A stretch of DNA of 64,000 bases from Mucilaginibacter lappiensis (GCF_900155965.1 NZ_FTMG01000003.1:1-64000), one strand, 5' to 3'. Numbered from the stretch's first letter, positions 1 to 8,398 are shown. Notes: generated from the letters alone by a model not told the origin. Made by a program: numbers and translations.

Positions 1-37
1 TTGACACATCGGTGCCGATGAAATAGGTGAATTCCAT
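1..37 (-). CDS. IS110-family transposase, N-terminus only (cut by window edge)
   Basis: On the minus strand an ATG at 35-37 opens a frame reading MEFTYFIGTDVS before the sequence leaves the window. The FIG-x-DVS pattern is the usual beginning of the DEDD (RuvC-like) catalytic domain of IS110-family transposases, and Asp10 would be its first catalytic residue. Only 12 codons are visible, so the call rests on this one motif. The adjacent non-coding stretch up to about 270, with large stem-loops, fits the IS110 layout in which the non-coding end lies upstream of the transposase. Whether the copy is intact cannot be seen. Confidence 0.6.
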   Translation of the reverse strand, partial: MEFTYFIGTDVS

Positions 38-44
38 AACTTTG

Positions 45-220
45 CTTTTGATTGTTAATAAATCAAGATTAACCTGTTTAAACACAATCAATACCTTACT
101 AATGAGCCTGAGAACTCTAATTTCTATTTGATGCTTGTTTAAACAAACTGACAGAGGATTGAATCGAAGTATAGGCCTTTAAGCCTGGTAAGTCTTTTAA
201 TGTGCCTCTGTCAGTGTTAA
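45..220 (-). ncRNA. Candidate IS110 bridge RNA region (non-coding end)
   Basis: Between the transposase start (37) and the mutS terminator (272) the sequence has no reading frame but two stem-with-large-loop modules. One is TGATTGT 49-55 with ACAATCA 84-90. The other is CTGACAGAGG 148-157 with CCTCTGTCAG 205-214, a perfect 10-bp stem whose 47-base interior carries a small hairpin (AGGC 173-176 with GCCT 183-186). In IS110 elements the end upstream of the transposase is known to encode a bridge RNA with two internal-loop modules that pair with donor and target DNA. Position and shape match; assignment of loops is inference. Two GTTTAAAC palindromes (76-83, 137-144) also lie here. Confidence 0.35.
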
Positions 221-271
221 TCTTTTTAACAAAAATCGGAGTTGTTAACAAAGAAAAAGAAGCAAAAAGAA

Positions 272-313
272 AGCTTCAACAATAATAACAACTCGTTTAT
301 TCTTGTTGAAGCT
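272..313 (-). terminator. mutS terminator
   Basis: AGCTTCAACAA at 272-282 pairs perfectly with TTGTTGAAGCT at 303-313 (11 bp, 20-base loop). Read on the minus strand, the hairpin starts about 40 bases after the mutS stop and is followed by a T-rich run (TTTCTTTTTG), the form of a rho-independent terminator. Confidence 0.75.
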
Positions 314-351
314 AATCTAAAGGTAAGTCTACTATTATCTGCACATCCTTA

Positions 352-2961
352 TTAACTCTTAATTACCCGCTGTATCTCATCCAGCTTCATCAACGCTTCA
401 ACCGGGGTAAGGGTATTTACATCCAGGTTATTCAGAGTATCGCGGATTTTTACCAATACCGGATCATCTATAGAAAACATTTGCATCTGCACGGCTTGTT
501 TTTGCACTTTGCGGATACTCTCTTTAATATGCTCGCCACCGGTACGCTCGTTTTCCAGTTTTTTCAAGATCTCATTAGCACGGCTCAATACTTTTGGGGG
601 CATGCCCGCCAGTTTGGCTACATGGATACCGAAACTATGCTCACTGCCACCCGGTACCAGCTTGCGCAGGAAAATAATCTGGTGACCAACCTCTTTTACC
701 GATACATTAAAATTCTTGATGCGGTTAAAGCTGTTGCTTAACTCGTTTAATTCATGATAGTGAGTTGCAAACAGTGTTTTGGCCTTTGCCGATGGATGGT
801 TATGCAGGTATTCAGCAATTGACCAGGCTATGGAAATACCATCATATGTTGAGGTACCACGACCTATCTCATCCAACAGGATCAGGCTACGATCCGACAG
901 GTTATTCAATATACTGGCCGTCTCATTCATCTCCACCATAAAGGTTGATTCGCCGGACGAAAGATTGTCTGATGCTCCTACCCTGGTAAATATCTTATCC
1001 ACCAAACCAATCGAAGCGGATTTAGCTGGTACAAAGCAACCCATCTGAGCCATCAGTACAATCAAGCCGGTTTGCCTTAACAATGCCGATTTACCAGCCA
1101 TGTTGGGCCCGGTAATGATAATGATCTGTTGCGATTCCGAATCCAAATACACATCATTGGTGATGTATGATTCACCCAGTGGTAGGTTCTTCTCGATCAC
1201 CGGGTGACGGCCGCCTTTGATGTCCAGCTCCCGGCTTTCGCTCATTTCGGGCTTTACGTAATAGTTTTTAATAGATATGGTAGCAAAGTTCAGCAGCACA
1301 TCCAAACGGGCTATCAGCTGGGCATTAAGCTGTATAGGCTTAATATATTCGGCAAGGGCGTATAACAAGTCGTTATACAAGCGTGTTTCCAGCGCCAGTA
1401 TCTTTTCTTCGGCACCCAATATCTGTTCTTCGTATTCTTTTAGTTCGGGGGTAATATAACGTTCGGCATTCACCAATGTCTGCTTGCGGATCCACTCCGA
1501 CGGCACTTTATCACGGTGACTGTGTGTAACCTCCAGGTAATAACCAAACACGTTGTTAAAGGATACTTTAAGGGAAGGGATACCGGTTGCTTCAGCCTCA
1601 CGCTTCTGGATCTCCAACAGATAACCTTTACCACCAAAAGCGATCTTGCGCAACCTGTCGAGCTCCTCGTTGATCCCCTCGTTCATCACTGATCCTTTTA
1701 CGATCATTACCGGGGGCTCGGGATGTAGTTCCCTCGCTATCTTCTCGCAAATAGAGCCGCAGGGATTCAACTGTTCACCTATCGCTTTAAGCGGTAAGCT
1801 CTCTGAGGTTTCAGCTATCTTTTTGATATCAGCGATAGCTAAAAGAGCTTTCTTGAGCTGACAAACCTCGCGTGGGTTGGCGCGTTGCAAACCGATTTTT
1901 GAAATCAGCCTTTCCAGATCGCCTATTTGGCGAATGTATTGTTGTAGCTCTTCTCGGAGTTTCTCCTGTGCTATCAGGTATTCTACCACACCTAAGCGAT
2001 CGTTGATAGGTTTTATTTCCTTCAGCGGCATCACTATCCAACGGCGCAGTAATCGCGCGCCCATGGGCGAGCTGGTTTGGTCAAGCACATCAACCAGGGT
2101 TTTGGCGTTTTCATTAGCAGATCCAATTAGTTCCAGGTTACGGATGCTGAACCTATCGAGCCACAGATACCTGTCTTCTTCAATACGTGATATCGACGAT
2201 ATATGCTGCAGGTTACGGTGTTCGGTTTCGTTGAGGTAGTGGATAGCCACACCGGCGGCAATGATACCCAGGTTAAGCTTATCAATACCAAAACCCTTGA
2301 GCGATTTTACGCCGAAATGTTTCAACAAAGTTTCGTTGGCATAATCACCGCTATAGGGCCATTCGTCGAGCGAGTAGGTATAAAAGCGGTCGCCATAAGT
2401 ATCTTTAAAATCGCGCGACCGGCTTTTAGGATAGATTACTTCACTTGGTGAAAAACTTTGCAGCAGCTTATCAATATAGTCGCTGTTACCTTGCGCGGTT
2501 ATAAACTCACCGGTCGAAATATCAATGAGGGCAATGCCTATAGTATTTTTTTCAAAATGCAGTGAAGCCAGGTAATTATTGGTCTTCTGATGCAGTATAT
2601 TATCATTGGTAGCCACACCAGGGGTAACCAATTCAGTAACCCCACGCTTTACAATGGTTTTAGTAGTCTTAGGATCTTCCAGCTGATCACAGATCGCCAC
2701 ACGCTGCCCTGCCCTAACCAGTTTTGGTAAATAGGTTTCGAGCGAATGATGCGGAAAACCAGCCAGTTCAATATGGGTACCAACACCATTACCACGACGA
2801 GTAAGTACAATGCCCAATATGCCTGAGGCTTTAATGGCATCTTCGCCAAAGGTTTCATAAAAATCGCCCACACGAAATAGCAGCAAGGCCCCGGGATACT
2901 TAGCCTTTATGGCGTTGTATTGCTGCATTAAGGGGGTTTCTTTGGTAGTGTCTTTAGCCAA
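352..2961 (-). CDS. mutS: DNA mismatch repair protein MutS
   Basis: MutS recognises mismatches and small loops in newly replicated DNA as a dimeric ATPase and recruits MutL. The 869-residue product has the usual length. The N-terminal mismatch-binding wedge motif is G32-D-F-Y-E36 (Phe34 stacks on the mispaired base, Glu36 contacts it). The C-terminal ABC-type ATPase has Walker A GPNMAGKS at 618-625, Walker [11 protein letters not shown] at 695-704 and FATHYHEL at 731-738. The start [10 protein letters not shown] is the only sensible ATG upstream of the conserved region. It is a single gene with a strong terminator just downstream, and no mutL is visible here. Confidence 0.98.
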   Translation of the reverse strand: MAKDTTKETPLMQQYNAIKAKYPGALLLFRVGDFYETFGEDAIKASGILGIVLTRRGNGVGTHIELAGFPHHSLETYLPKLVRAGQRVAICDQLEDPKTTKTIVKRGVTELVTPGVATNDNILHQKTNNYLASLHFEKNTIGIALIDISTGEFITAQGNSDYIDKLLQSFSPSEVIYPKSRSRDFKDTYGDRFYTYSLDEWPYSGDYANETLLKHFGVKSLKGFGIDKLNLGIIAAGVAIHYLNETEHRNLQHISSISRIEEDRYLWLDRFSIRNLELIGSANENAKTLVDVLDQTSSPMGARLLRRWIVMPLKEIKPINDRLGVVEYLIAQEKLREELQQYIRQIGDLERLISKIGLQRANPREVCQLKKALLAIADIKKIAETSESLPLKAIGEQLNPCGSICEKIARELHPEPPVMIVKGSVMNEGINEELDRLRKIAFGGKGYLLEIQKREAEATGIPSLKVSFNNVFGYYLEVTHSHRDKVPSEWIRKQTLVNAERYITPELKEYEEQILGAEEKILALETRLYNDLLYALAEYIKPIQLNAQLIARLDVLLNFATISIKNYYVKPEMSESRELDIKGGRHPVIEKNLPLGESYITNDVYLDSESQQIIIITGPNMAGKSALLRQTGLIVLMAQMGCFVPAKSASIGLVDKIFTRVGASDNLSSGESTFMVEMNETASILNNLSDRSLILLDEIGRGTSTYDGISIAWSIAEYLHNHPSAKAKTLFATHYHELNELSNSFNRIKNFNVSVKEVGHQIIFLRKLVPGGSEHSFGIHVAKLAGMPPKVLSRANEILKKLENERTGGEHIKESIRKVQKQAVQMQMFSIDDPVLVKIRDTLNNLDVNTLTPVEALMKLDEIQRVIKS

Positions 2962-3139
2962 GCGGTTACTCCTTTTGTTAATCGGGTAAAGTTAATGCAT
3001 TGGCTGCGTATTTATGGGATTGTGGAAAAGTTACAGTGTTGTGGATATTGGCAAAAACCGGAACTTTAAGTGGTGAAAACTAATTGGGTTCAATATCCCT
3101 GAAACAAAGCTTAAAAGTCTTACTGACATCTGTTTGCAA

Positions 3140-3628
3140 CTACCTACTTAACTCACCCATGGTTTCCTGGCCAGAAAAAGGTGATGGTGGTTTAATTCTT
3201 GCTTTGATGTAACACTCTATAATATCATTATAAATTTCCTTGTCATTCCCTTCTATCAAATCCGTCGATACACAGATACAGCTGCTTCTGATACCCTCTC
3301 CCTTTACGGTAAAAAAGATAGACAAGCCCTGCCCACGCATTTTACCGCAACTGATATCCGTAACATCTTCCCAGTAAATAACCTTATTTTCAATATGATA
3401 GATCAATTTTTCATGATCGATTTGTAGTGCGGCTTTATCTTGCAAATCATAAGTAAAACATTGCCTACAGTAGTAAATAGCTACGGCACTAAGAACAGCT
3501 ATTACCGGTAATACGCCTGGCCAGTTATGATCATTAATGTCAGCAACACATATAAACGCAATAGCAAAGGGTATAATGATACCCACAAGCCACAAGGCTT
3601 TACTGCATTTATAAGTGATAATGTTCAT
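3140..3628 (-). CDS. Membrane-anchored protein, possibly STM3941-like
   Basis: 162 residues. Two hydrophobic segments near the N-terminus (about 12-30 and 36-52) are followed by a soluble domain from about residue 60 to the end. The pattern 'LQIDHEKLIYHIENKVIYWEDV' resembles the PH-like domain of STM3941-type proteins, in which a short stretch after two membrane helices ends in a W-E/D-D-[IV] motif; here W-E-D-V is present. No enzymatic residues are recognised and the role is unknown. It stands alone between mutS and an unrelated divergent gene. Confidence 0.65.
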   Translation of the reverse strand: MNIITYKCSKALWLVGIIIPFAIAFICVADINDHNWPGVLPVIAVLSAVAIYYCRQCFTYDLQDKAALQIDHEKLIYHIENKVIYWEDVTDISCGKMRGQGLSIFFTVKGEGIRSSCICVSTDLIEGNDKEIYNDIIECYIKARIKPPSPFSGQETMGELSR

Positions 3629-3870
3629 TTTCAGTTTATAGTCAGTACTAAAATAAAAAAAATAATGAAAATAAAAAAAATTAATGTCAATATTACAGTT
3701 TTTATATCTTCATTATTAATTACCGTATTACAAACAGATATACGGCTGTTATTATACATTGGTTTGCTGGTATAAAAACATCTTTATAAAAACATTAAAT
3801 ATTTTCTGATAGAAATTGCACCAGGTACAAACAACTTTTTCCGGATGCTGTTAAAGCTAAAATTTACGTT

Positions 3871-4389
3871 ATGAGCAACCTAAGATTATTAAGTGATGAG
3901 CAAAGCAACCGGATCAGGCTTTTTTATAAAACCGGCTTCCCTATCGGTATTATATTTATGCTGGCTTTTGGCATCCCTTTAACTATTGTTGTTGCTGCTT
4001 TTGCTGGTATTATAGCCTCTGTAGCGATGCTACTTTTAATTGCCGGTGGTATTTATCTTATTGTCAAAAAAAGAAGTAAAAAAATAACCCATGCCCTGGA
4101 AGTATACGAATACGGAACTGAAGAAGATATTTATTTCGATTCCATTGAGCTAAACTATAACTACCAGGTAAACGGCCGGCCGCAACAGATCATAAATATA
4201 CGACGTGGTAGCGAGTTAATACAGGTTAAAACATTCAGCAGCAAGGTTTGTGATGCCTTTAGCCTGCCATCTCAAAAGGCCTACTTCTATGACCGGTACC
4301 CAGAGATTGTTTTACCATCTTCTATATTTTATACCACCATCAACGATAAACAAGATCCCCCTCAAAAAACCAGGAGTGTTAGCATCTAA
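3871..4389 (+). CDS. Hypothetical membrane protein with two N-terminal helices
   Basis: 172 residues starting MSNLRLLSDEQ. A strongly hydrophobic stretch at about 28-68 is long enough for two membrane helices and ends in a basic KKRSKK segment. The rest is a soluble, probably cytoplasmic, domain rich in beta-type sequence. I do not recognise the family. Preceding it are about 240 AT-rich bases without a gene, which hold its promoter. Codon use looks like its neighbours, so it is probably a native gene. Confidence 0.65.
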   Translation: MSNLRLLSDEQSNRIRLFYKTGFPIGIIFMLAFGIPLTIVVAAFAGIIASVAMLLLIAGGIYLIVKKRSKKITHALEVYEYGTEEDIYFDSIELNYNYQVNGRPQQIINIRRGSELIQVKTFSSKVCDAFSLPSQKAYFYDRYPEIVLPSSIFYTTINDKQDPPQKTRSVSI

Positions 4390-4403
4390 ATATTCGTCTC
4401 ATC

Positions 4404-4481
4404 CAAGTAGCAAGTATCAAGATTTTTGACAGTAGAAATAAGATCAAACCAATTGTCTTGATACCTGATACTAGCTACTTG
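4404..4481. repeat. Imperfect palindromic intergenic repeat (CAAGTAGCAAGTATC type)
   Basis: CAAGTAGCAAGTATCAAGA at 4404-4422 has a reverse-complement partner at 4456-4481 (TCTTGATAC ... CTAGCTACTTG) with a 7-base insertion. It lies just after the stop of the 3871-4389 gene and could act as its transcription end. The rest of the 487-base gap up to 4877 is AT-rich and holds the competing hairpins at 4676-4745. Confidence 0.6.
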
Positions 4482-4675
4482 ATACTAAATAAAACTTTTT
4501 AAACCTTAAATTTTAACACTTTTTTAGTCAAAAACAGGGTAAAAAGGCTTAGCTTTTGGCCACTTTAACTAAATTTTAACGCCATTTTAACACTTTTTAA
4601 CAAATTATTGATGGCTTTTGAAAGCTTTAAAAAGTATTAAATTTATGATTATCAAATAACTACATACAAAACGAT

Positions 4676-4745
4676 CGGTTTTTGGGCTCTGTTCTCCCTT
4701 AATAAAACAGCCCGATTTTTCTTTTTGATCAGAAAAACCGGGCTG
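4676..4745 (+). promoter_or_regulatory. Competing hairpins, possible attenuator before DUF2809 gene
   Basis: Three segments can pair in different ways. GGGCTCTGTT 4684-4693 can pair with AACAGCCC 4706-4713 and is followed by a T-rich tract (GATTTTTCTTTTT), like an intrinsic terminator. The same second arm can instead form a 15-bp stem with one mismatch between 4708-4722 and 4731-4745. CGGTTTTT 4676-4683 can also pair with AAAAACCG 4733-4740. The structures exclude one another, as in attenuators. The first base of the next gene is 131 bases downstream. It may equally be a plain terminator. Confidence 0.4.
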
Positions 4746-4876
4746 CCCGTTTACTCAAATATACAAAAATTAAGGCGTAAATCCAATCCACAATTTCCAT
4801 GAAAAACCTCTTCTTCCTTTTCAGATTTGGAAATACAAATTATTATTAATTACTTTGAATAACAAAGTACTTTTTA

Positions 4877-5281
4877 ATGATAAAATCATATCGATACTTC
4901 ACCCCCGCCCTGCTGCTTTTTTTATTGGAGGCTATCATAGCCTGGTACGTGCACGATAACATTATCCGGCCATATGGCGGCGATTTTCTGGCGGTATTAT
5001 TCCTGTATTGCCTTATCAAAAGCTTTTTTTATATACCTCCGTTTAAAGCTGCTTTACTGGCATTGTTGGTAGCATACGCCATAGAGATATCGCAATATTT
5101 TCATTTGACCACGCTATTGGGCGTGCAAAACTCAAAAACGATCACTTTACTATTGGGCAGTTCCTTTGCATGGATGGATATATTGTGTTATACCAGTGCT
5201 TTTGTATTGATCATCATCATAGAACAATTCAGATCTCAGCCTACGGCAGGTAGGCCAGGAATCCGGAACCCGAAAAAATAA
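4877..5281 (+). CDS. DUF2809 family membrane protein
   Basis: 134 residues, nearly all hydrophobic, with four predicted membrane helices (about 8-26, 36-54, 58-76 and 96-118). The pattern RPYGGDFLAVLFLYCLIK followed by 'AYAIEISQY' matches the DUF2809 family, a small integral membrane family distantly like VanZ; its function is unknown. It ends three bases before the start of the MpaB-like gene at 5285, so the two are probably one operon. Confidence 0.85.
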   Translation: MIKSYRYFTPALLLFLLEAIIAWYVHDNIIRPYGGDFLAVLFLYCLIKSFFYIPPFKAALLALLVAYAIEISQYFHLTTLLGVQNSKTITLLLGSSFAWMDILCYTSAFVLIIIIEQFRSQPTAGRPGIRNPKK

Positions 5282-5284
5282 ACT

Positions 5285-6061
5285 ATGGAATATTTTGTAG
5301 ATGAACGCTCTATAGTGCGAAAGATATGGGGCAAAGCCGATACCATCCTGTTTATTTTTGCAGGTGCTGCCGCCGAATTTGCCTTAAACAAGGCGGTAGA
5401 CTGGTTATATTATACCGGTAAGCTACCAGCCGACCCATTGGACAGGTTATTCTCCACAGTGGCTTATTCCCGACAGATTATTTTTTCAGAGCGTGACGCG
5501 GCTTTAAAGGCTATTGACAGGATCACCACCATTCATCAGGGTGTTGAAACCAGCCGGGGTGCGCAAATACCCGACTGGGCCTATCGCGATGTATTGTTCC
5601 TGCTCATCGATCTTTCTATCAGCTCTTACGAACTGCTGGAACGCCCCCTTACCCTGTTAGAGAAAGCGCAGACTTTTGCCGTATTCAAGCGCGTTGGTAC
5701 CCGCATGCAGCTTTCCGGCTTGCCTGCCACCTATTCGGAATACCTGAATATGCGTCGCGAACATCTGCAACAAAACCTGGTTCGCAGCGAATTAACGGTT
5801 GATCTGTACCATCAGTATCGCCATCATCTGGGTGCCGCGCGCTACCAGGTATTAAAACAGGCCCAATTACTGGTGGTTCAGCCAGAGGTACGCCATCACC
5901 TCCGTTTAAATACACTACCCTGGTTACGGCCAATATTATGGGGATATAAATTTTTAAAACTGTTAAAACTGCATACGTTTTTACGCAACGCGCTGTTACC
6001 TGCAGCGTACAAAACGCAAATTTTGAGTCTTGAGTCCGAAGTTTTGAGTAATGAGTCTTGA
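5285..6061 (+). CDS. MpaB/rubber-oxygenase-like protein (DUF2236)
   Basis: 258 residues. The sequence FVDERSIVRKIWGKAD, an Ala-rich segment and 'DRLFSTVAYSRQI' followed by a haem-pocket-like helical region match the DUF2236 family (ER-bound oxygenase MpaB, Lcp rubber oxygenase), proposed to be haem-dependent oxygenases. Substrate unknown. It directly follows the DUF2809 gene. The C-terminus is odd: the last dozen residues (from about QILSLESE) are encoded by a text-like repeat (GAGTCTTGAG units) that also supplies the stop codon at 6059-6061, and the same frame stays open afterwards to 6262. The natural C-terminus may therefore have been altered by a repeat insertion. Confidence 0.8.
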   Translation: MEYFVDERSIVRKIWGKADTILFIFAGAAAEFALNKAVDWLYYTGKLPADPLDRLFSTVAYSRQIIFSERDAALKAIDRITTIHQGVETSRGAQIPDWAYRDVLFLLIDLSISSYELLERPLTLLEKAQTFAVFKRVGTRMQLSGLPATYSEYLNMRREHLQQNLVRSELTVDLYHQYRHHLGAARYQVLKQAQLLVVQPEVRHHLRLNTLPWLRPILWGYKFLKLLKLHTFLRNALLPAAYKTQILSLESEVLSNES

Positions 6062-6262
6062 GTTCTAAGTACCCTGCTTGGCGCCTGGAAATATGCTTAC
6101 CAGCACCACAGCTGGGCCATGGTAAATTACCAAAAGATAAGCTCCTGGGGCTTCCTGGTGATTGTGAGTTTTATTATCGTAGCCGAGTTAAAAATGCTGA
6201 AAGGCGGTGTTAAAGAATCAGCTTCACTCTCTGTGCATGAGTCATCGACAAGCTCAGCCTAA
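6062..6262 (+). pseudogene. Remnant of a membrane-protein C-terminus
   Basis: Directly after the MpaB stop the same frame continues open for 66 codons. It has no start near its beginning, and the first in-frame ATG is at 6119. It reads like real protein: LLGAWKYAYQHHSWAMVNYQ, then a hydrophobic helix (SWGFLVIVSFIIVAEL) and a charged tail, ending TAA at 6260-6262. The last codons are again formed by a dispersed repeat (CGACAAGCTCAG). The likeliest reading is the 3' end of a lost gene, or a former C-terminal extension of the MpaB protein cut off by the repeat. Family not recognised. Confidence 0.4.
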
Positions 6263-6290
6263 CAGACACTTTTTGAAGTTATATAAAATC

Positions 6291-6444
6291 ATGTCATTGC
6301 GACAGCGTGGCAATCTCCTCGCATTCATATTTTGAACGCGATGAGATTGCTTCGTCGTTCCTCCTCCTTTAGATTAGCATAATTATTATATTGGATTATT
6401 TTGATTGAGAAAGAAGCAGGGTAAACTATGCTTCGCAATGACAT
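6291..6444. repeat. Palindromic repeat family A, copy 1
   Basis: Outer arms ATGTCATTGCG (6291-6301) and CGCAATGACAT (6434-6444) are perfect inverted repeats. Inside are GGCAATCTC (6309-6317) and GAGATTGC (6343-6350), also inverted. Two more copies with the same arms occur at 33679-33770 (inverted) and 38690-38774. No coding capacity; MITE-like or REP-like intergenic element. Confidence 0.8.
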
Positions 6445-6463
6445 GTTATTTAATCAATTACTC

Positions 6464-6496
6464 GTACTGTACGAAGTCAGAGACTTCGTACAGTAC
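6464..6496. terminator. Perfect 15-bp hairpin
   Basis: GTACTGTACGAAGTC at 6464-6478 pairs perfectly with its reverse complement at 6482-6496 across a 3-base loop. It lies downstream of both the remnant gene on the plus strand and the 6555-6959 gene on the minus strand, so it may end transcription from either side, although neither side has a long T run. Confidence 0.5.
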
Positions 6497-6516
6497 ATCA
6501 AGCCTCTGCGCGCGCA

Positions 6517-6540
6517 TCTTCGATAAGCTCAGACTGACAG
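6517..6540. repeat. Short dispersed repeat B (TCTTCGACAAGCTCAGACTG)
   Basis: A stretch reading TCTTCGATAAGCTCAGACTG-ACAG. Near-identical copies occur at 8223-8245 and 36932-36954, and a fourth, shorter match at 6243-6264. All are intergenic or at gene ends, two of them just outside larger palindromic repeats. Function unknown. Confidence 0.7.
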
Positions 6541-6554
6541 GCCTTTTTTAGCAA

Positions 6555-6959
6555 TCAGTTTGCGGTGTTTTGTATTGACCTGATCTCTACATTGCCGCCT
6601 AATTCAAAAACAGGGCATTTGGCCGCGATTTGTTTAGCTTCAGTCAAATCGGCAGCGTTTATGATTAAAAATGAACTGACCAGTTCGCCATTGGTTATGT
6701 AAGCTGTTGTTTTAATTGGTTTATCTGTACTGGTCAATGTTGTGCCTTCTGAAGGGAAACGGTAACCACCGGAGATCTTACCATTCTTTCCTAAATCAGT
6801 CATCCAGGCTGTCCAATGCTGGATGTTTGTTTTGATAACTTCGGGAGATGCTTTGATATCGGCTTTTGAGCGAATAATAAAGACAAACTGGTTTTGCTTT
6901 TGCTGCGCAAATGCACAGGCTGTAAACAGGCAGATAATAATTGTCAATAAATATTTCAT
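6555..6959 (-). CDS. Secreted YCII-like domain protein
   Basis: 134 residues from the ATG at 6959 (MKYLLTIIICLFTACAFAQ). This start gives a clean signal peptide and avoids a 20-base overlap with the upstream gene that the earlier ATG (6986) would cause. The mature part has the length and pattern of YCII-related/DGPF proteins (FVFIIRS at the start of the domain, a T-D-LGKNGKISGG stretch, 'KTTAYITNGELVSSFLIINA'), small alpha/beta ferredoxin-like folds whose function is mostly unknown. An exported version is unusual. It follows the DUF4199 gene by seven bases, so the two are likely co-transcribed. Confidence 0.7.
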   Translation of the reverse strand: MKYLLTIIICLFTACAFAQQKQNQFVFIIRSKADIKASPEVIKTNIQHWTAWMTDLGKNGKISGGYRFPSEGTTLTSTDKPIKTTAYITNGELVSSFLIINAADLTEAKQIAAKCPVFELGGNVEIRSIQNTAN

Positions 6960-6966
6960 CGTTTTA

Positions 6967-7494
6967 TTATTTTTTGCTTTTAACAAATAAAGCCATGATT
7001 AATGCGATCACTGTTCCGCAAACCGTTTGACCCACTAATGCTTGCAGCATTTGTCCGCCAGTTGTCCATTGTTGCCTTAAGCCAGGCATACTTGCTGCAA
7101 TTTCGGCCGAACTTTTACCATCAGCTATCATCGCTTTCTTGCTTTCAGACAGCATATAAGCCGCATAACCCGGATTGATATAATCACAGTAGATGAACCC
7201 TACCAGCACAGTAATAATACCTGTGGTTAAAGCAATAATAAAACCAGCTAATAAAGCCTTACCAAAAGTCAATTTTCCGCTGTTACTTCTTTTAACGCTT
7301 TGCATCCCGGTATAAATGCCTATACCTAATATGATTAAAGCAAGCAGACCAGTAAGGCCACGGATGGTTGTAGTATTGACACCCCATGCAAAATGTTTGT
7401 TGAGGCTATCCGCTACGGTAAAAGAACCAATGGCAAAAATACTAACAATGAGCCCGGTAATAATGGCCTGTTTCCAGGGATACTTGTTGTTCAT
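6967..7494 (-). CDS. DUF4199 family membrane protein
   Basis: 175 residues with four predicted membrane helices (about 10-28, 45-62, 82-105 and 150-170) and a loop holding LTFGKALLAGF and 'YINPGY', the hallmark of DUF4199, an integral membrane family common in Bacteroidota and of unknown function. Directly upstream of the YCII-like gene on the same strand. Confidence 0.85.
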   Translation of the reverse strand: MNNKYPWKQAIITGLIVSIFAIGSFTVADSLNKHFAWGVNTTTIRGLTGLLALIILGIGIYTGMQSVKRSNSGKLTFGKALLAGFIIALTTGIITVLVGFIYCDYINPGYAAYMLSESKKAMIADGKSSAEIAASMPGLRQQWTTGGQMLQALVGQTVCGTVIALIMALFVKSKK

Positions 7495-7525
7495 GTTGCA
7501 AAAGTGAATGGTTAATGCATAAAAA

Positions 7526-7969
7526 TCAAATTCTGGCGGGTGGAGAAAGGGTTGATTTTTGGTTTTCGAGGTACTGGTGGTAAATCTTTGCGGCGTCTTT
7601 TCTGTTCTTCACATTAAGTTTAAAGAACATGTTATTGATATGCGTTTTTACCGTACTTATTTCGATATAGTTTGCCGAAGCGATCTCCTTATTACTTTTG
7701 CCGCTCGCAATCAGTTCCAAAATATGAAGTTCTTTTGCTGTCAGGATCTCAAGTGGATTACTGTTAGTCAGGTCTGCTGTTTGTTGCTGGTGATACCTGT
7801 TAGTTAAGATGACGCCGGTAACTAAGGCGGCAATAGCTATACCGGCTAAATAATATTCGTATTTAAAATAATGATAGACCAACAGCAGGTTGGTAAATTC
7901 ATACAACAAAATGACGACGGCTGTAATTAAGCCTATCCCGATGGAGATCTTCAGTAGTGGTTTGGTCAT
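7526..7969 (-). CDS. Membrane-tethered LuxR-type transcription factor
   Basis: 147 residues. Two hydrophobic helices (about 5-23 and 38-56) precede a LuxR/GerE helix-turn-helix domain at about 72-134 (LTAKELHILELIASGKSNKE, then a recognition helix with VKTHINNMFFKL). There is no receiver or ligand-binding domain, so it is probably a membrane-anchored regulator; how it is switched is not evident. It ends 31 bases before the DUF4199 gene on the same strand and is probably in the same operon. Confidence 0.8.
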   Translation of the reverse strand: MTKPLLKISIGIGLITAVVILLYEFTNLLLVYHYFKYEYYLAGIAIAALVTGVILTNRYHQQQTADLTNSNPLEILTAKELHILELIASGKSNKEIASANYIEISTVKTHINNMFFKLNVKNRKDAAKIYHQYLENQKSTLSPPARI

Positions 7970-8036
7970 TAACAGCTATTATTTCTACCGATAAATTTAA
8001 TCTATTTCAGGGTAAATTAAAGACCATCATTTTTAG

Positions 8037-8245
8037 TTCCCTCCCCACGGGAGGGGCGCGTTGGGCAAATGCAGTGGCAGGGAGGGGTTTATGCACGCGA
8101 TGATCATCCTATTCCATAAACCCCTTCCTCCCCTTCCCGAGGGAAGGAATCGCACCGGGCCTTGGCTTTTTGATTGGTATTTCATGGCCTGCGGAACCAT
8201 GGTGGACGGGGCCCTTCACGCGTCTTCGACAAGCTCAGACTGACA
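8037..8245. repeat. Palindromic G/C-rich repeat family C, copy 1
   Basis: This intergenic block starts CCCTCCCCACGGGAGGGG and contains AGGGAGGGGTTTATG (about 8079-8093) inverted to CATAAACCCCTTCCTCCC (about 8115-8132), then CGAGGGAAGGAATCGCACCG and one copy of the short repeat B at 8223-8245. The same block occurs at 36633-36930, there split by an insertion. With the flanking bases it fills most of the 429-base gap 7970-8398; I see no gene there. Confidence 0.7.
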
Positions 8246-8398
8246 TGCTTTTTTTATTTGTGATTTCTACCATATTCATCCATGGTCTATCGACTATCAA
8301 CAATAAATCTATCTGTAACATTTTCGATGCTTTGTTAACGGCGATAATAAGCCCTGATATCGTATCGTTCCTATCAGGAACCCCTTTCGCTATACAAC

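Noticed and set aside
3527..3775. 82-codon plus-strand frame at the end of the 3140-3628 gene
   Set aside because: Low-complexity Ile/Lys/Asn sequence from AT-rich DNA; the minus-strand gene overlaps it.
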